NCBI GenBank assembly: GCA_032433765.1
Contig: JAVIAB010000073.1
Location: forward strand, 61,898,552-61,962,551
DNA: 64,000 bases
From: Megaustenia siamemsis
Taxonomy: Eukaryota; Mollusca; Gastropoda; Stylommatophora; Ariophantidae
Direction: 5' to 3'
The translations under genes and the position numbers were made by a program. Positions 41,090-51,889 of this stretch are shown here, piece by piece; the first letter of the stretch is position 1; the number at the start of each line of letters is the position of its first letter. The notes under the pieces were generated by a model that did not search any database, was not told where the DNA came from, and saw only the letters and a program-made list of their open reading frames with translations.

Positions 41090-43519
41090 TAAGGTGACCA
41101 TATTTTTGAAATCCCATTCCGGGACTGAATAATTTTACTTCAATTTTCCACCAATAAAATTACATTTCTTCTTGCTGTCATTTTCAAGTGAATAATACAT
41201 ACATTTTAAAACATCTAATAATATAGACCTACAATACGCTATCAGGATAATCAGGAGATAAAAAAAAACAGTGATACTCACTTAAATTGAAGGTGAAACA
41301 GAGATGCTGTACTTTTCAGATGAGTGAATTTTCTGTAAAATGTCCTTCTTTGTATGCAGCATCTTATAAAATTCGACACATGTTCCCTCATAGTTCACTT
41401 TGGTGATCAACATGGCTTTTAAAGTTTCAACACCTAGTTGTGTTTTATCATTTGTCCACAAACTGTTCATCAGAGAAAACACTCGTTCTGTTGCAGCATT
41501 TGTTCCAGGTAGACACAAAAAGAACTCTGCCAACTTCAGAATATGTGAAACGGGCACATGATTGTTTCTGAAGTGGGAAGCTAGTTCAACCCAACGTTGC
41601 CTGGTAATGTTTTATTAAGACTCCACTCACTAATTTTTTGTGAAGTAACGAACTGTTTCATGTAGACATATTCGTCATACATTTCATTTTCTGGAAAGTC
41701 GACTGAAGGCACTGTTTGACTCACTAATGATGAAGACTTCTCAATATCTTCCCACTTTGGTGTTCTGTTCAGCATTACCCAGCTGTAAGACTCTAGGTTT
41801 TGAAAATTATTTGCAGCCCATTTCTTCAAATAACTTAAAGCTGTTTCATAAAATGAAGAAACACTGGCGTTAAACTTTTTCACATCATCACGTGGAAATC
41901 CTTCCATTTCCAGCTTTTTAAGGATTATCTGAACTCTTGATGGCAAGAAGCCATCTTCCAGCTTGGACTCCAAGATAGCTTTCAACCTATTGATGTTGTC
42001 AATGACTTCAAATACTGTGACCATCTGTCCCTCTACTTTCTGCACTGCTTCGTGGAAAGAGGATGCCTGACTGTGAACCAAAATAAGCCATGCCTCAGAC
42101 AGTGGGTTTTCAAAGAATTCCTGTATAAAAACTGGGCATCTGTCTTGAGATTGAAAATATTATTTTAGAGGCAGGAACATGTAAAGAACCCTTTCAACAG
42201 CAGGCAAGAGCGCAAGCCACCTAGTTTGTGCATAACCTAAAATCATCTGGAAGTCTGTGTCGACAAACTGACAAAACTCCTTGAGACTTTCAACTCTAAC
42301 TGTGTATGATTTGAAGTACAGATAAATTTTTGCAATAGTCATTTCAACATCAACAGGCAATACGTCTGCAGCTGCTCGAACAGTGTTGTGGAAAATATGG
42401 CAAGCACACCCAACACCTATCAAACTATGTCTAAGGTTTTCTTTCAGTTTTGTGAAAACATTGTTCTGTCCTTTTCTTTCAGCACCCCCAAAATTAGAAT
42501 TTGTGTTGTCTGCACATAATCCAACTACTTTCAGTTCTAAAGCATTTTCAGTTAGACAGTCAATAAGAAAACTACTTACTATATCAGATGTTTCACCCGG
42601 CAATGACTTCAACTCTAATATTGTAACTTTCAGTCCCTTATTGCGATCAAAGTATCTGACAAGCAAAGGAAAAATCTTGATTTCTTTGTGGTTGGAGGCA
42701 TCTGTCAGTATGGAGATAAATGTTACGTTTTCTAGGTCACATCTCAACTCGTTTAGAGCACGGGGTGTGAACACATTCCGAATAATAGCTTCTGTTTTCG
42801 TACGTGCACAAGCAAATTTTGGTTCTAAAGTTACCTGAAGCAATTTTGATGTGCAGTCCATAGATCTAAACGTGTGATTGTGCATCACTGTATGATATGC
42901 AAAGGCACCTTCTGTAGCAGCTAACTGTTCTTCTTTGTCACCAACCTGTTCAGCTCGAAAAAAATTTGTCAACGACGAGCTTGATGCAGCAGTAGCGACG
43001 GCTCTCTTATGTTTATCACTATTTATGTGGCTCTTAATATCACCACGTCCACTATGGTTAATAGTAAACCCGGATGAACATATATTACATCTTACAGTGA
43101 AGTCTGATGACGATGTAGACTTTTTTATAAAAGGGTATTCCTTTTGTAAATCTTGATTAAAACTACAATTACGCTTCGGTGCCATTTTTTGCGAAAGTGA
43201 AAGTGAAAGTTAGTAACACAACGAATATATACGAGATTTAAAACTAGGAGCGCATTCTACTGTTTTGATATTAAACAAAATTGTCTACACAGCAACGAAA
43301 TAATATTTTTTTAAATTGAAGAAATGTACGCAGTATACCAAAATGGCAAAATTGGTAAACGTTTGTGTCCCAAATTATTTTATATCAAATCCGGGACAAA
43401 AGCTAAAAAATATGCCAAAATCGGGACAAAACCGGTACGGCAGCTAATCCGGGACAAAGGTTCAAAAAATGTCAAATTCCGGGACTGTCCCGGACAATCC
43501 GGGACGAATGGTCACCTTA
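41090..43519 (-). mobile_element. hAT-type DNA transposon with 8-bp target duplication
   Basis: The 2430-bp element has 11-bp perfect inverted ends TAAGGTGACCA ... TGGTCACCTTA and is flanked by ATCTCATA at 41082-41089 and 43520-43527. The 8-bp duplication is diagnostic of hAT transposition. Subterminal CCGGGAC repeats occur at both ends (several copies at 43390-43505, one at about 41118). The minus strand encodes a broken hAT transposase with about 330 bp of leader. It inserted into the minisatellite array. Confidence 0.96.
41282..43185 (-). pseudogene. hAT transposase, inactivated
   Basis: Translation starts MAPKRNCSFNQDLQ at 43185 and carries a BED-like finger (VRCNICSSGFTINH, SHINSDKHKRA). 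The catalytic fold follows, with FISILTDASNHKEIK and GLCADNTNSNFGG as candidate Asp blocks. A TAA at 42160-42162 interrupts; the same frame continues with YFQSQDRCPVFIQEFF and VHSQASSFHEAV. A frameshift near 41600 leads to HILKLAEFFLCLPGTNAATE and RVFSLMNSLWTND, the hATC dimerisation motif, ending at 41282. One nonsense codon and one frameshift over about 630 codons indicate a fairly recent inactivation. Confidence 0.93.
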
Positions 43520-43780
43520 ATCTCATATCCTTGTGTGTGCATGCCTATGTTAGTCATATCTTATATCTTTGTGTGTATGTCTATGTTAGGTATGTGTCAT
43601 ATCTTTGTGTGTGCATGTCTAAGTCAGTCATATCTCATATCTTTATGTGCATGTCTATGTTAGTCATGTGTCATATATCTTGATGTGTGTCGGTGTTAGT
43701 TATGGCTCGTATCGCTGTGTACATGTCTGTGTTATTCACATCTCATATCTTTGTGTGTGCATGTCTGTGTTAGTCACCTC
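43520..43780. repeat. TTAGTCATATCTCATATCTT minisatellite, right part
   Basis: The same units as at 40605-41089 continue after the hAT element, starting with the right-hand target duplication. The array ends at about 43780 where a SINE-like unit with a Jockey-type tail begins. Confidence 0.9.
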
Positions 43781-44098
43781 TAGTGACTCGGTCAGATGGT
43801 GCTCGTAAACCTGGGAGGGCCGACCATCTAAGGGCAGAATCCCCTAACAGAAAAGGCAATCTGCTGCCTTGCAGGAAGATTGGGGACAATCAAAGGCTAA
43901 GGAAAGCAAACCTGAAAAAATGCTGGCTGAAATCGGATGCACTGGGCCACTGGCGCAGAACACAGTGCAACGTATTAACGGGTGTTCAGTCAGAGTGGAT
44001 CTGGCGGACTCTAAATGTGACGTTCTGTCTGTGGGAGCGATCAAGAGTCTGGAATCCTACTCTGACTGAGTCCTGATCGCAGAGAGAGAGAGAGAGAG
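43781..44098 (+). mobile_element. non-autonomous element sharing the J1 3' end
   Basis: About 270 bp of GC-rich DNA (start GACTCGGTCAGATGGTGCTC) is followed by CTGGAATCCTACTCTGACTG and TGATCGCAGAGAGAGAGAG. The last ~45 bp match the end of J1 at 35795-35848, while the rest is unrelated to J1 coding sequence. This fits a SINE that has acquired a LINE tail so that the LINE enzyme can prime on it. The alternative is a different Jockey subfamily with a long 3' UTR. The frames here are not gene-like. Confidence 0.6.
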
Positions 44099-44102
44099 AG
44101 AT

Positions 44103-44631
44103 ATGGAAAAAGAAAGGTACCAAGAGAGACTGCAATCAATATAGAGGTATCTCCCTTCTCATCCATGTGGGAAATTTATAAAGTATGGAAAAAAAGCTCA
44201 GTCCAATCTTAGAACTACAAATAAGCAATTCTCAAATGGGTTCTGAAAAAATAGAGGATGTACTGATGCTTTATTCACCCTAAAACATATGAAGTAAGCC
44301 AACATTTAACCAACCTAATTAAAAGTCTCTACATCAACAACAGCGCGGCACAGTCAGAACAGCAGCAGGCTACATAGACAACTTTGAAGTTATATGAGGA
44401 GTAAAATGGGTGTATACTACCTCCCCTATTGTTTATTACCAACATGACTGCACATGTAAAGTATGTAAAGTAGCCAACTCATTGGAGACAGGAGATAAAT
44501 GAGCTTCTATTTGCTGATAATCTGACTTAAATGCATGAACAAATAGAAAACATACAAGAACGCATAAATAGACTTAACAGCACATGCAACCATACAACAA
44601 GAAAATCAACATCAACAAAACAGAAATCATG
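44103..44631 (+). pseudogene. L-E LINE RT fragment, 5' part (split by J2)
   Basis: With frame changes the + strand gives DCNQYRGISLLIHVG, a decayed palm region and RTAAGYIDNFEV. It ends at ACAGAAATCATG, which is duplicated at 48396-48407 beyond J2, where L-E continues with ATGAATATTGCAAAAGAGAA. Confidence 0.82.
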
Positions 44632-44640
44632 TTGTTGTTG

Positions 44641-45651
44641 TTATGGATCCAGTGACCTTTGAGCTGATGCCCTTCGGCCCAATGCCATGTAGTAGTATCT
44701 GCAGGTATTTTTAAGTTCTGCTGTTGTTCCGTACAGAGTATTCCATTTGGAGGGTCTTTGGGGAAATAGTGTTGTTCTGATGTCAGTGAGCTCAGGACAT
44801 TGAAACAGGTGATGTCCTACAGTTTCTTGTGGGTGATTACAGAGTGGACATACTGGGGTATGGTTTTGTTGTATTCTATTAATGTGGTTATTCAGCATAA
44901 CATGTCCTGTTCTCAGTCTGAAGATGGTGGTTTGGTCTCTTCTTGTTAGGTTGTTGATGTTGTCTTGTGGATTTGGTCTTGCCATATATTTAAAAAGCTC
45001 TCTCCCTGTTTTCCCTAAGGCCCATCCATTCAGCCACTCCTCCCTACTGTTGGAGTTTATGACTTGTTTGGCTGTGTCTAGTGTGATGGATGTATGTATC
45101 TGTGTCTGTTTGGATCCTCTCTTAGCTAATGTATCTGCCTTATCATTTCCTGGTATATTTGAGTGTCCCGGGTTCCATTGCATTACTAATCTTATGTTAT
45201 GTGTTTCAATGAGTTTGTCTGTGTCTATGATAAGCTGTATGAGTTCTGTTTTGTTCGTGTTGTTTTCCAGTGCTTGCAGAGCTGATTTGGAATCCGTAAA
45301 TATAACTGTGTTTGTTTTCTTTGATGGTGTGGTATCAAAAATCGTATTTAAATGATAAATTGCTGTTTCAATAGCTGTTATTTCTGCTTCATAATTGTTA
45401 CAGACTTCACCACAAGGGCCACAAATTTCTTCTGCTGTTCCATCTGGATAATGTATTAGTATTCCATATCCAGCTTTTGAAGTAACATTAGTTGCTGCAC
45501 CATCTGTGTATATATGTATCCAGTCTTCTGGATAAGTGTCTATTGTTTTCCTTGCTGCTAGTGTTACTGATACTGGGTCTGCTTTTTTACCTATTCTGTT
45601 ACATATTTCTACATTTATTTCAGGTTTTTTATAATTCGTACTTGGTGACAT
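44641..45651 (-). pseudogene. J2 RNase H and C-terminal zinc-knuckle domain
   Basis: The 336-codon frame carries RNase H with DWIHIYTDGAATNVTS, CNNYEAEITAIETAIY, TVIFTDSKSALQAL and PGHSNIPGNDKADTLAKRGS, so the D-E-D-D set is present. It ends with the tail domain: DQTTIFRLRTGHVMLNNHIN and CPLCNHPQETVGHHLFQC (C-x2-C-x(8)-H-x3-C-like knuckle). It would be the C-terminal part of the J2 polyprotein. A stop/frameshift at 45652-45680 separates it from the RT frame. It is intact in itself, but as part of a broken gene I list it as a pseudogene. Confidence 0.9.
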
Positions 45652-45678
45652 TTCTTTGATGACTCTTGATGTTTGTAG

Positions 45679-46740
45679 TCATTTTTCAGGTAGATGGAAT
45701 TTTTTTTGTATATTTCTAACATGTTGTAATACTGACATCTGCTTAATTCTTTGTTTTGGAGTCCATGTATCTACTAATTTTCTGTTAGGGTGGTCCTTCT
45801 CCATTCTTTTTTGTCTTTCATAGAGAACCATAGCGGCTTTGTTTCTCCTCAACTCTAAAGGTTCCACATTGCAGTGGATTTCGCAGGCTGCAACTGGAGT
45901 GGACCTCATTGCACCGCTGATGAGTCGTAATGCATTATTTTGTATCTTGTCCAGTGCCATGTTAGTTGTTTTGCTGCATGTCACTAGGAGCGAGCTACCA
46001 TGGTCCAAAACAGTGCGAACATATCCCAGATAGGGATTTCTAAGTGTTTCTTTATCTGCTCCCCATAAGGTACTGGAAAGCCTTTTCATTAGTTGAAGTC
46101 TTTGTGTTGCTTTCTTAGTGAGATTATCTACGTGTTTCTTCAGGTTCAGTTGCCGGTCTAGTTGTCTTCCTAAGTATGTAGGGTGTTCCTCTTTTTGAAG
46201 ACTATTGTGTTGGAGATTGAGTTTGATGTTTGCCTTAGCTATTTTGTTACTTCTAGTAAATACTGTATATACTGTTTTCTGTACATTTATTTTTATTTTC
46301 CAGGTATTACAGTACTCTTCTAGGTGCCTCAGGTCTTTGTTTAGTTGTGCTTCAGCTGTTCTAATATTTTCGTTAGTACTCCACATGACCAGATCATCCG
46401 CATAGAGAGCTTTTTTATTTATCAGGGTTTGGTCAGATCATTGATATATATGAAAAAAATGGTACAACTGAGTGGTGATCCCTGTGGTAATCCTTCTAGT
46501 ACCTCTTTGTCTGAAATGGATTCATTTAATTTAGTTTGTATTGTTCTGTCAACTAGGAAATATTTGACCCATTTGTACAGTTTCCCATGTATCCCGGCAT
46601 CTCTCATCTTCAATAAAAGCCCCTTATGCCAGACTCTATCATAAGCCTGCTGCAGCTCTGCTAGGATGGCTAGAGTATGTTGTCTCTTCTGAAATCCATC
46701 TTGGACCTGTTGTATTAACCTGAGGATTTGGTCTTCTATG
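45679..46740 (-). pseudogene. J2 reverse transcriptase, palm and thumb
   Basis: The minus strand shows QQAYDRVWHKGLLLKMRDAG (palm Asp block), EGLPQGSPLSCTIFFIYIND, then a one-base frameshift at about 46415, after which KALYADDLVMWSTNEN carries the catalytic YADD. Next come WKIKINVQKTVYTVFTRSNK, TYLGRQLDRQLNLKKHVD and ALDKIQNNALRLISGAMRST. The fingers are missing: the frame joins endonuclease sequence at 46741 where several hundred bases would be expected. Confidence 0.9.
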
Positions 46741-47631
46741 TTATTGCCTGCCCTGGTTGAGAGTTGGTGTTGATTCTGTGTCCTGCATGATTGTAAGATT
46801 AGTTGATTGGCAAAGATCTTCTATGTATTTACCTGTGGGATTTGAGTTAGAATATCCCCATTGTTTTGAATGTCCATTAAAATCTCCAGCCAAGATAGTT
46901 CTATGGTAGTTGACTTGATCAAGTTCTGTTACGTTACAATTTGTGCCTGGTGGGTTGTAAACATTATAAATATTATATTTGCTGTATGCAAACCAAATTG
47001 TGGCTTTCTGAACATCTGTTAGTTCAGTATTATTTAGTGGCACTACATCTCCCTGTATATTGTTTTTGATGTAGGTGATTATACCCCTGCAGTTGTTGGT
47101 GCACTTACATGGATAGCTGGTGTAACCTGTTATATGTGTGTCTATGTTCTTGTGTAGTGTTTCCTGCAGTAGGACAATATGGATCTGGTATTTGTACATG
47201 ATTTTGGTTAGCTCTGTTTTCTTGTTTTTGAGGCCTGAAATATTAAGTTGTAGTATGTTTAATTTATTTGTTTTTTCTCTCTGACCAATCTTCATGCTCT
47301 TTCTTCCATTAAAATATTTATATATTGAACTTTGTTGTTGGATCCGAGGTTTCTGGTTTTTGTATGAGTTGTTTGTATTTCTTCCAGTAGCTAATTTATC
47401 ACACAGTCCAGCCTGGTCACTCACTGTCTGACGCGGACCTTGTTGACCGAGGCGGCGTCCAAGCTCGTATTGATTTATATTCTTGATGTACATGGCATTG
47501 TTAAAACTGGGGGACCTGTGGGCTATCTTCCTACCCCAGGGTGAAGGTTTTGCAAATCCTCGCCTCAATTCCATCCATGGCATGTATTGTGTCTCTGTCT
47601 CTGCTGACATATCATCCATCCATTTGTTCAC
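46741..47631 (-). pseudogene. J2 apurinic endonuclease-like domain
   Basis: The 296-codon frame opens MNKWMDDMSAETETQYMPWM with a non-conserved, basic N-terminal third. The APE-type nuclease blocks follow: KLNILQLNISGLKNKKTELT, HIVLLQETLHKNI (catalytic Glu), TIWFAYSKYNIYNVYNPPGT and HRTILAGDFNGHSKQWG (GDFN Asp/Asn). It ends abruptly at TPTLNQGRQ, before the final SDH-type block. This domain nicks target DNA for target-primed reverse transcription. No separate gag-like ORF1 is seen in the leader. Confidence 0.88.
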
Positions 47632-48099
47632 TTTCTAGGCCCTGTATTCAAGCAGGATTCACAACAGCCCATTCCCCACCACCTACTGTCACTGGCACTT
47701 ACTCCGTTCATTCAGGCGTATCTCATGGGGGCCAAATGTATCTACAGAGGATCGTCACGTCCTGGGTCACTTGTGTCTGTGCGATGTACTACAGGACTGT
47801 TGAAGGGAACATGATGGACTCCTAGTCAGTACTAGAGTCATTTGTCTTCAAGTATGTCAGTAGATGGTCTCGAGGCGGTTTTGCTGAAGCTCTCACCCTG
47901 TCCACAGGGGGTTCCTATAGAAATAGTAATAAGATAGAAGACAAGACACTCACTCAAGGGAGAGTGAGGGTGATTAGATGAGGGCCATGGCGTATACCAC
48001 ATGTCGGTGTGCTCTAGCCCTGCATCTATAGGGGCTCACCTCCTCCCGACCCAGTTATACCACTGGGAACTCGGTCGCGCCCAAGACCAACTTTACGAT

Positions 48100-48290
48100 A
48101 ACAGAGAGACCACGTGTAGGTGTGGCCTTGGATACAGTGGCCCAGTGGAGTTGAATTTAGTCCATTAAAACCAGAGAGGATTTTGTCAAAACAGAGAGAC
48201 CACGTGTAGGTGTGGCCTTGGATACAGTGGCCCAGTGGAGTTGAATTTAGTCCATCAAAACCAGAGAGGATTTTGTCAAAACAGAGAAGG
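48100..48290 (-). repeat. 90-bp tandem duplication in the J2 leader
   Basis: The unit starting ACAGAGAGACCACGTGTAGG occurs at 48101 and again at 48191, with a partial third start (ACAGAGAAGG) at about 48281. The two copies differ at only one or two positions. Repeated leader monomers are known to act as promoters in some LINEs; here this is inference from position. Confidence 0.9.
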
Positions 48291-48395
48291 TTTTGTCATC
48301 CGATATCCACTGAGCCTGGCAAATGAGAGGCTATGAACGCTTCAAATACCTTTTGGTGATGTCAAGAGCGGACATCACCCCCCCCCCCCCCCCAC

Positions 48396-49435
48396 ACAGA
48401 AATCATGAATATTGCAAAAGAGAAACAGAACATCAACATAACAATAGATGGTAGATAATTTAAATAAGAGGAGGAATTTAATTATCTAGGAAGTCTGGTG
48501 AAAAATGACAATTCACAAATAGCAGAAATAGACTCGATGCAACAAAGCTTTACAAATCATTGGACAGCTAACACCACTATTGTCCAACAAGGAAATAACT
48601 CTGGAGACAAAACAGGCACTCTACAACACAATTTTTATCCCAATGTTGTATTACAATGCCAGACTTTGACCTTAGACAGAACAATAAGAAAAATAACTAC
48701 TAATAAGATGAAATGTGTTAGACGTAAGACAGGAAGCAGTCGAAGAGATAAGATTAGAAATTAAGAACTGAGAAAATGGCTAGGAATAATTTCCACCATA
48801 GAATACATAATGTCCGGTTAGCGCAATCGATAGGCGGTTGGCTTACCACGGCAACAGCCGGGGTTCGTACCCTGGCGAGGACACCTGGGTTTTACTAATT
48901 GCCTAAAAATTAGTGGGAGCCGCGATAGCTCAGTGGTTAGTGAACTGGACTACTACGGACAAGGGGTAGGGTTCGATCCCAACCGACGGCTCCGGGTTCA
49001 CCCAGCCTCAAATGGGTACCGGATTTTTTCTGGGAAAGTAAAGCAGCACGGGCGTAATACCGACCACATTACCCCAAAAATCATGTGCTGAAGGTCTGTA
49101 AAATATAGGGTCACTAACACCATATTTCCCTATACGCCACTTGGCGTGACGGGGGGTACTTTACTTTTTTTATAGAATACATAAAGAAAAAACAAATAAA
49201 ATGGTTTGGTCACATGGTAAGACAGAAATACCAAAATGCAGCACAATGAGCTTTTAATAAACATTGCGAGATAATGAGTCTCAAGGGTTGACTATGATAG
49301 AGTGATAGAATATTAGAAACACTAGAAAACATAGCAGCAGAGGTCAACAGCAGAGCAAAAGACTGTAAACTCCACTCGATGCTGAAAGGCAAATGAGGGA
49401 GGAAGAAAGAAGGAGAATTCTTTTGTGTATGTGGA
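48396..49435 (+). pseudogene. L-E LINE C-terminal part (contains composite SINE)
   Basis: After the right J2 duplication the L-E sequence continues: NIAKEKQNINITI-like start, VKNDNSQIAEIDSMQQSF, STIVQQGN-type repeats of the family, TNKMKCVRRKTGSSRRDKIR, then after the SINE KKKQIKWFGHMVRQKYQNAA, AFNKHCEIMSLKG and LKGK. A TGA/TAA-rich end at about 49420 closes it. Internal deletion and stops make it nonfunctional. Confidence 0.83.
48811..49171 (+). mobile_element. two-headed composite tRNA-derived SINE, complete
   Basis: The 361-bp unit has perfect 13-bp duplications ATAGAATACATAA (48798-48810, 49172-49184). Head 1 starts TGTCCGGTTAGCGCAATCGA with box B GGGGTTCGTACCC; head 2 starts GGGAGCCGCGATAGCTCAGT with box B GGTTCGATCCCAACC. 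The body and CTTTACTTTTTTT end match the minus copy at 19930-20291 nearly base for base. It is not a tRNA gene: the unit continues far beyond the tRNA length and is repeated with duplications. Confidence 0.94.
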
Positions 49436-50929
49436 TAAAGCCTTAATACATTTTGAGCATTTTTTTTGTATCATGGCGAAAAATTTAGTCCATGGTGTTA
49501 GTAGCAGCCTCCATCAGTCATAGTTGACTATGGATTTTGCAGCACCCCTTGAAATGTTATATTTTCTTTTCTTTCGCTGTGTATAATCTTTTTCTATGAA
49601 TCTGTCTGCTTCTTGTTTGAGTTGGAGCTTAAGAGTGTCTTTAATGGTGTTATTGTATTCAAATTAAAACATATGCTGTTGTCAGATTTTTTCTTCTAAT
49701 ACAATGTAATAGTTACCATAACAACCAAATAGTTATTGTTATCTGCCTCTTCTTCATGTCTTTGGTCACAGATTATAGGCTAAGTGGATAGTGGCTAACC
49801 ATAAATGAATGGTAATAATTCAGACTCATTCTTGACAAGGTGCCTATGTGCTCCCTACATTGTGTGTCTCAGCATCCTCTTTTCTCCAGTAAATTTTTTT
49901 TTATTTACGTTTGTTCACCTTCTTTCCAGAATCAATTGCAATACAGCTTGTGTAATAATTTCTGGATATTTTCTGATAAATGACTTATTCAACTTTCTTG
50001 TTTGACTGTTAGCACTGTATTTTTTTTTTACTGCACCTGTAGAACAGTTATTGGCTGCTAAGCTTGTTTAGTCAAAACATTTTGAAAACTTCTATCAGGC
50101 AAAGTGCATGAAGTGAGGGAAATCTTGATTTCATTTTTGTTGTTCTGATAACTTAAATCTGTACCATGGTACTTTAATCAATACAGGTCATATATAACTT
50201 AAGTTTGGCCTTCTATTTTTTTTTGGAAATATCTCCAAGTGTTGTTTAGATTTATATAAGCCCTCTTTATCTTTTTGTAAATAACCTCACCTGCATGTAT
50301 AGAAATTCTTTTGTTTTCTTTTTATGCTCTATTTTGATCAGAACAGTGTTTTTTTTTTACACTTATTAATAAAGCCATGACATCATATTCTTACAAGAAT
50401 ATCTCAAAAACTCTACAGCAGTACAAACTACAATACAATGATTGAAGCCACTGGTAAAGCAAGAGCTAGAACTTTCTATCACACTCTATATTCAAAAGGG
50501 TTGTCGTTGATTGTTGATGTAAAGCCTCGAATTGATGTGGGCAAGGTGCCCTTTAATTACTCATTAATCTGGCAGGCCGTAATGGCTTTCTTGACATTCC
50601 CAGCTCTTACTGGAGAAGTTGGAGTTTGTCTATCCCAGGCTATGCTAGATATCTACTAGTCCAACCCAAAGGTACTGCAATACTGGTCTTTATATCAGTA
50701 ACGGCCACCACTAAAGGGAACACAGAGATCATAGCTTCTGTTAGCCAACCTATTTTGATACAGATTGTTACCGGAGGAGACCATGAGGAGGTAGAACTGC
50801 TAGGTCTTGATCAGCTGATGGTGCGATGACCCTGCTCTTGTGACCGTAAGCCATAAGTGCTTTATGCTCCCCCTGTCAAGAAGGTATAAAAGAAAATCTA
50901 GAGGAGAGAATAATGGCCATTTTTTTAAA
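49436..50929. other. intron DNA, nothing firmly recognised
   Basis: The DNA is mostly AT-rich. A GC-richer part at 50380-50880 includes a 73-codon + frame (50438-50659, MIEATGKARARTFYHTLYSK...) that I do not recognise; it is followed by stops and may be a repeat of unknown type. No splice-compatible exon of ABCA is visible here. Confidence 0.4.
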
Positions 50930-51560
50930 AAGGTGAAAAAAGTGGTATGTTAAAAGCTTTACATAGGTGAGAAACAAAACAAAAGTCAACGTTTCAGCCA
51001 AGTAGAACTTCAGCTGGAACAATAAACAACACAAAAATATATATAAGGATATATAAAAAAATCTAACTACATGGCGATAATATGCTAGATAATCAAGAAA
51101 GAAAAAAATTGAAAAAAAGTCACTTCCCTGCGGGTCCAGAGCTTGGTCAGCCACTGACTGTACTAAAATGGGTGGGTGGGCTGACCATCTATATATCTCA
51201 CTGACCAGGCAGTCAGGTGAGAAATAAATGGGAAGGGTTCTAAAAATATGGGGAGGTGGGTACAAGATATGTATAAAATTGTATATATCTTACTATGGGT
51301 GTGTACACCGAACAGATGTGCAAAAAAAGCGTGTGTACATAACCATACATGCCTAGAAGCATAAGTTTGTATAATTACCACAAAGCACGCAAAATAAAAC
51401 CTGAAGGTGTCCAAATGTATCAATACATATGCAGACAAATATACACACATGTATAGATGCAGTAGCGCATAGGGGTAAGAAATGTGTGGTGGGTGTCCTA
51501 TGTGCATGAGAGCAATATGCTCATGCTTTGGGGGGGGGGGGGGGAGTGTGTCAGTGAACC
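50930..51560 (-). mobile_element. Penelope-like element terminal region
   Basis: The segment 50945-51030 matches 7670-7760, and the piece at 51055-51115 matches 8780-8840, so the two parts are contiguous in this copy. It ends near a run of 15 G at 51530-51544. No coding motif is present. Confidence 0.6.
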
Positions 51561-51870
51561 CAATTGGGCAATGAGATGATTCTTTCCCTTACCCCATCCA
51601 CCCACCGTTCTTCCGATAGAATAGAACCATATTTACCCTCACTTACCACCCTCACAACTTGGCTGTGGCGAGGATCCTTAACTTGTACCACTCCATTCTC
51701 CACTCAGATCCCACTACCTGTCTACTTCTCAGTGATCCTCCTTTGGTCACCTTCAAACCTTCAAATGTGACAGGAGTTTGAGAGACATTCTTGTCATGTC
51801 GCCTCCCCCGCTCAAACCACAAACACCTGCTGCCACCAGCAAGGAAATGTTGAGAGAAGGAAGCTAGGCA
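51561..51870 (+). pseudogene. Penelope-like connector region between RT and endonuclease
   Basis: One + frame reads RTIFTLTYHPHNLAVARILN, YHSILHSDP and DPPLVTFKPSN, then after a stop SCRLPRSNHKHLLPP. This resembles the PLE linker (T-Y-x-P ... I-L-x-x-D-P ... P-x-V-x-F-x-x-x-x-N-L). It lies on the opposite strand from the RT that follows, so the PLE has been rearranged or two copies abut. Confidence 0.7.
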
Positions 51871-51889
51871 GATTGGAGAACTAAGTCAG

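Larger units (their letters stand above)
44632..48395 (-). mobile_element. J2 Jockey-like LINE insertion with 12-bp target duplication
   Basis: The 3764-bp insertion is flanked by ACAGAAATCATG at 44620-44631 and 48396-48407. On the minus strand it begins with a run of 16 G, has a leader with a duplicated 90-bp unit, then endonuclease, RT and RNase H frames, and ends with a CAACAACAACA tail. Because it starts at the G run and has a full leader, it appears to be full length at the 5' side, but the inside has lost sequence between endonuclease and RT. Confidence 0.94.

Noticed and set aside
40878..41132. Repeated SHIFVCM-type frame
   Set aside because: Translation of the minisatellite array; it crosses into the hAT end.
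42383..42838. 151-codon + strand frame
   Set aside because: Antisense of the hAT transposase.
44882..45355. 157-codon + strand frame with membrane-like segments
   Set aside because: Antisense of the J2 RNase H domain.
48811..48885. A tRNA gene-like segment with boxes A and B and a paired acceptor end
   Set aside because: It continues into a 361-bp SINE with target duplications and has a near-identical copy at 20215-20291 (minus), so it is a SINE head and not a tRNA gene.
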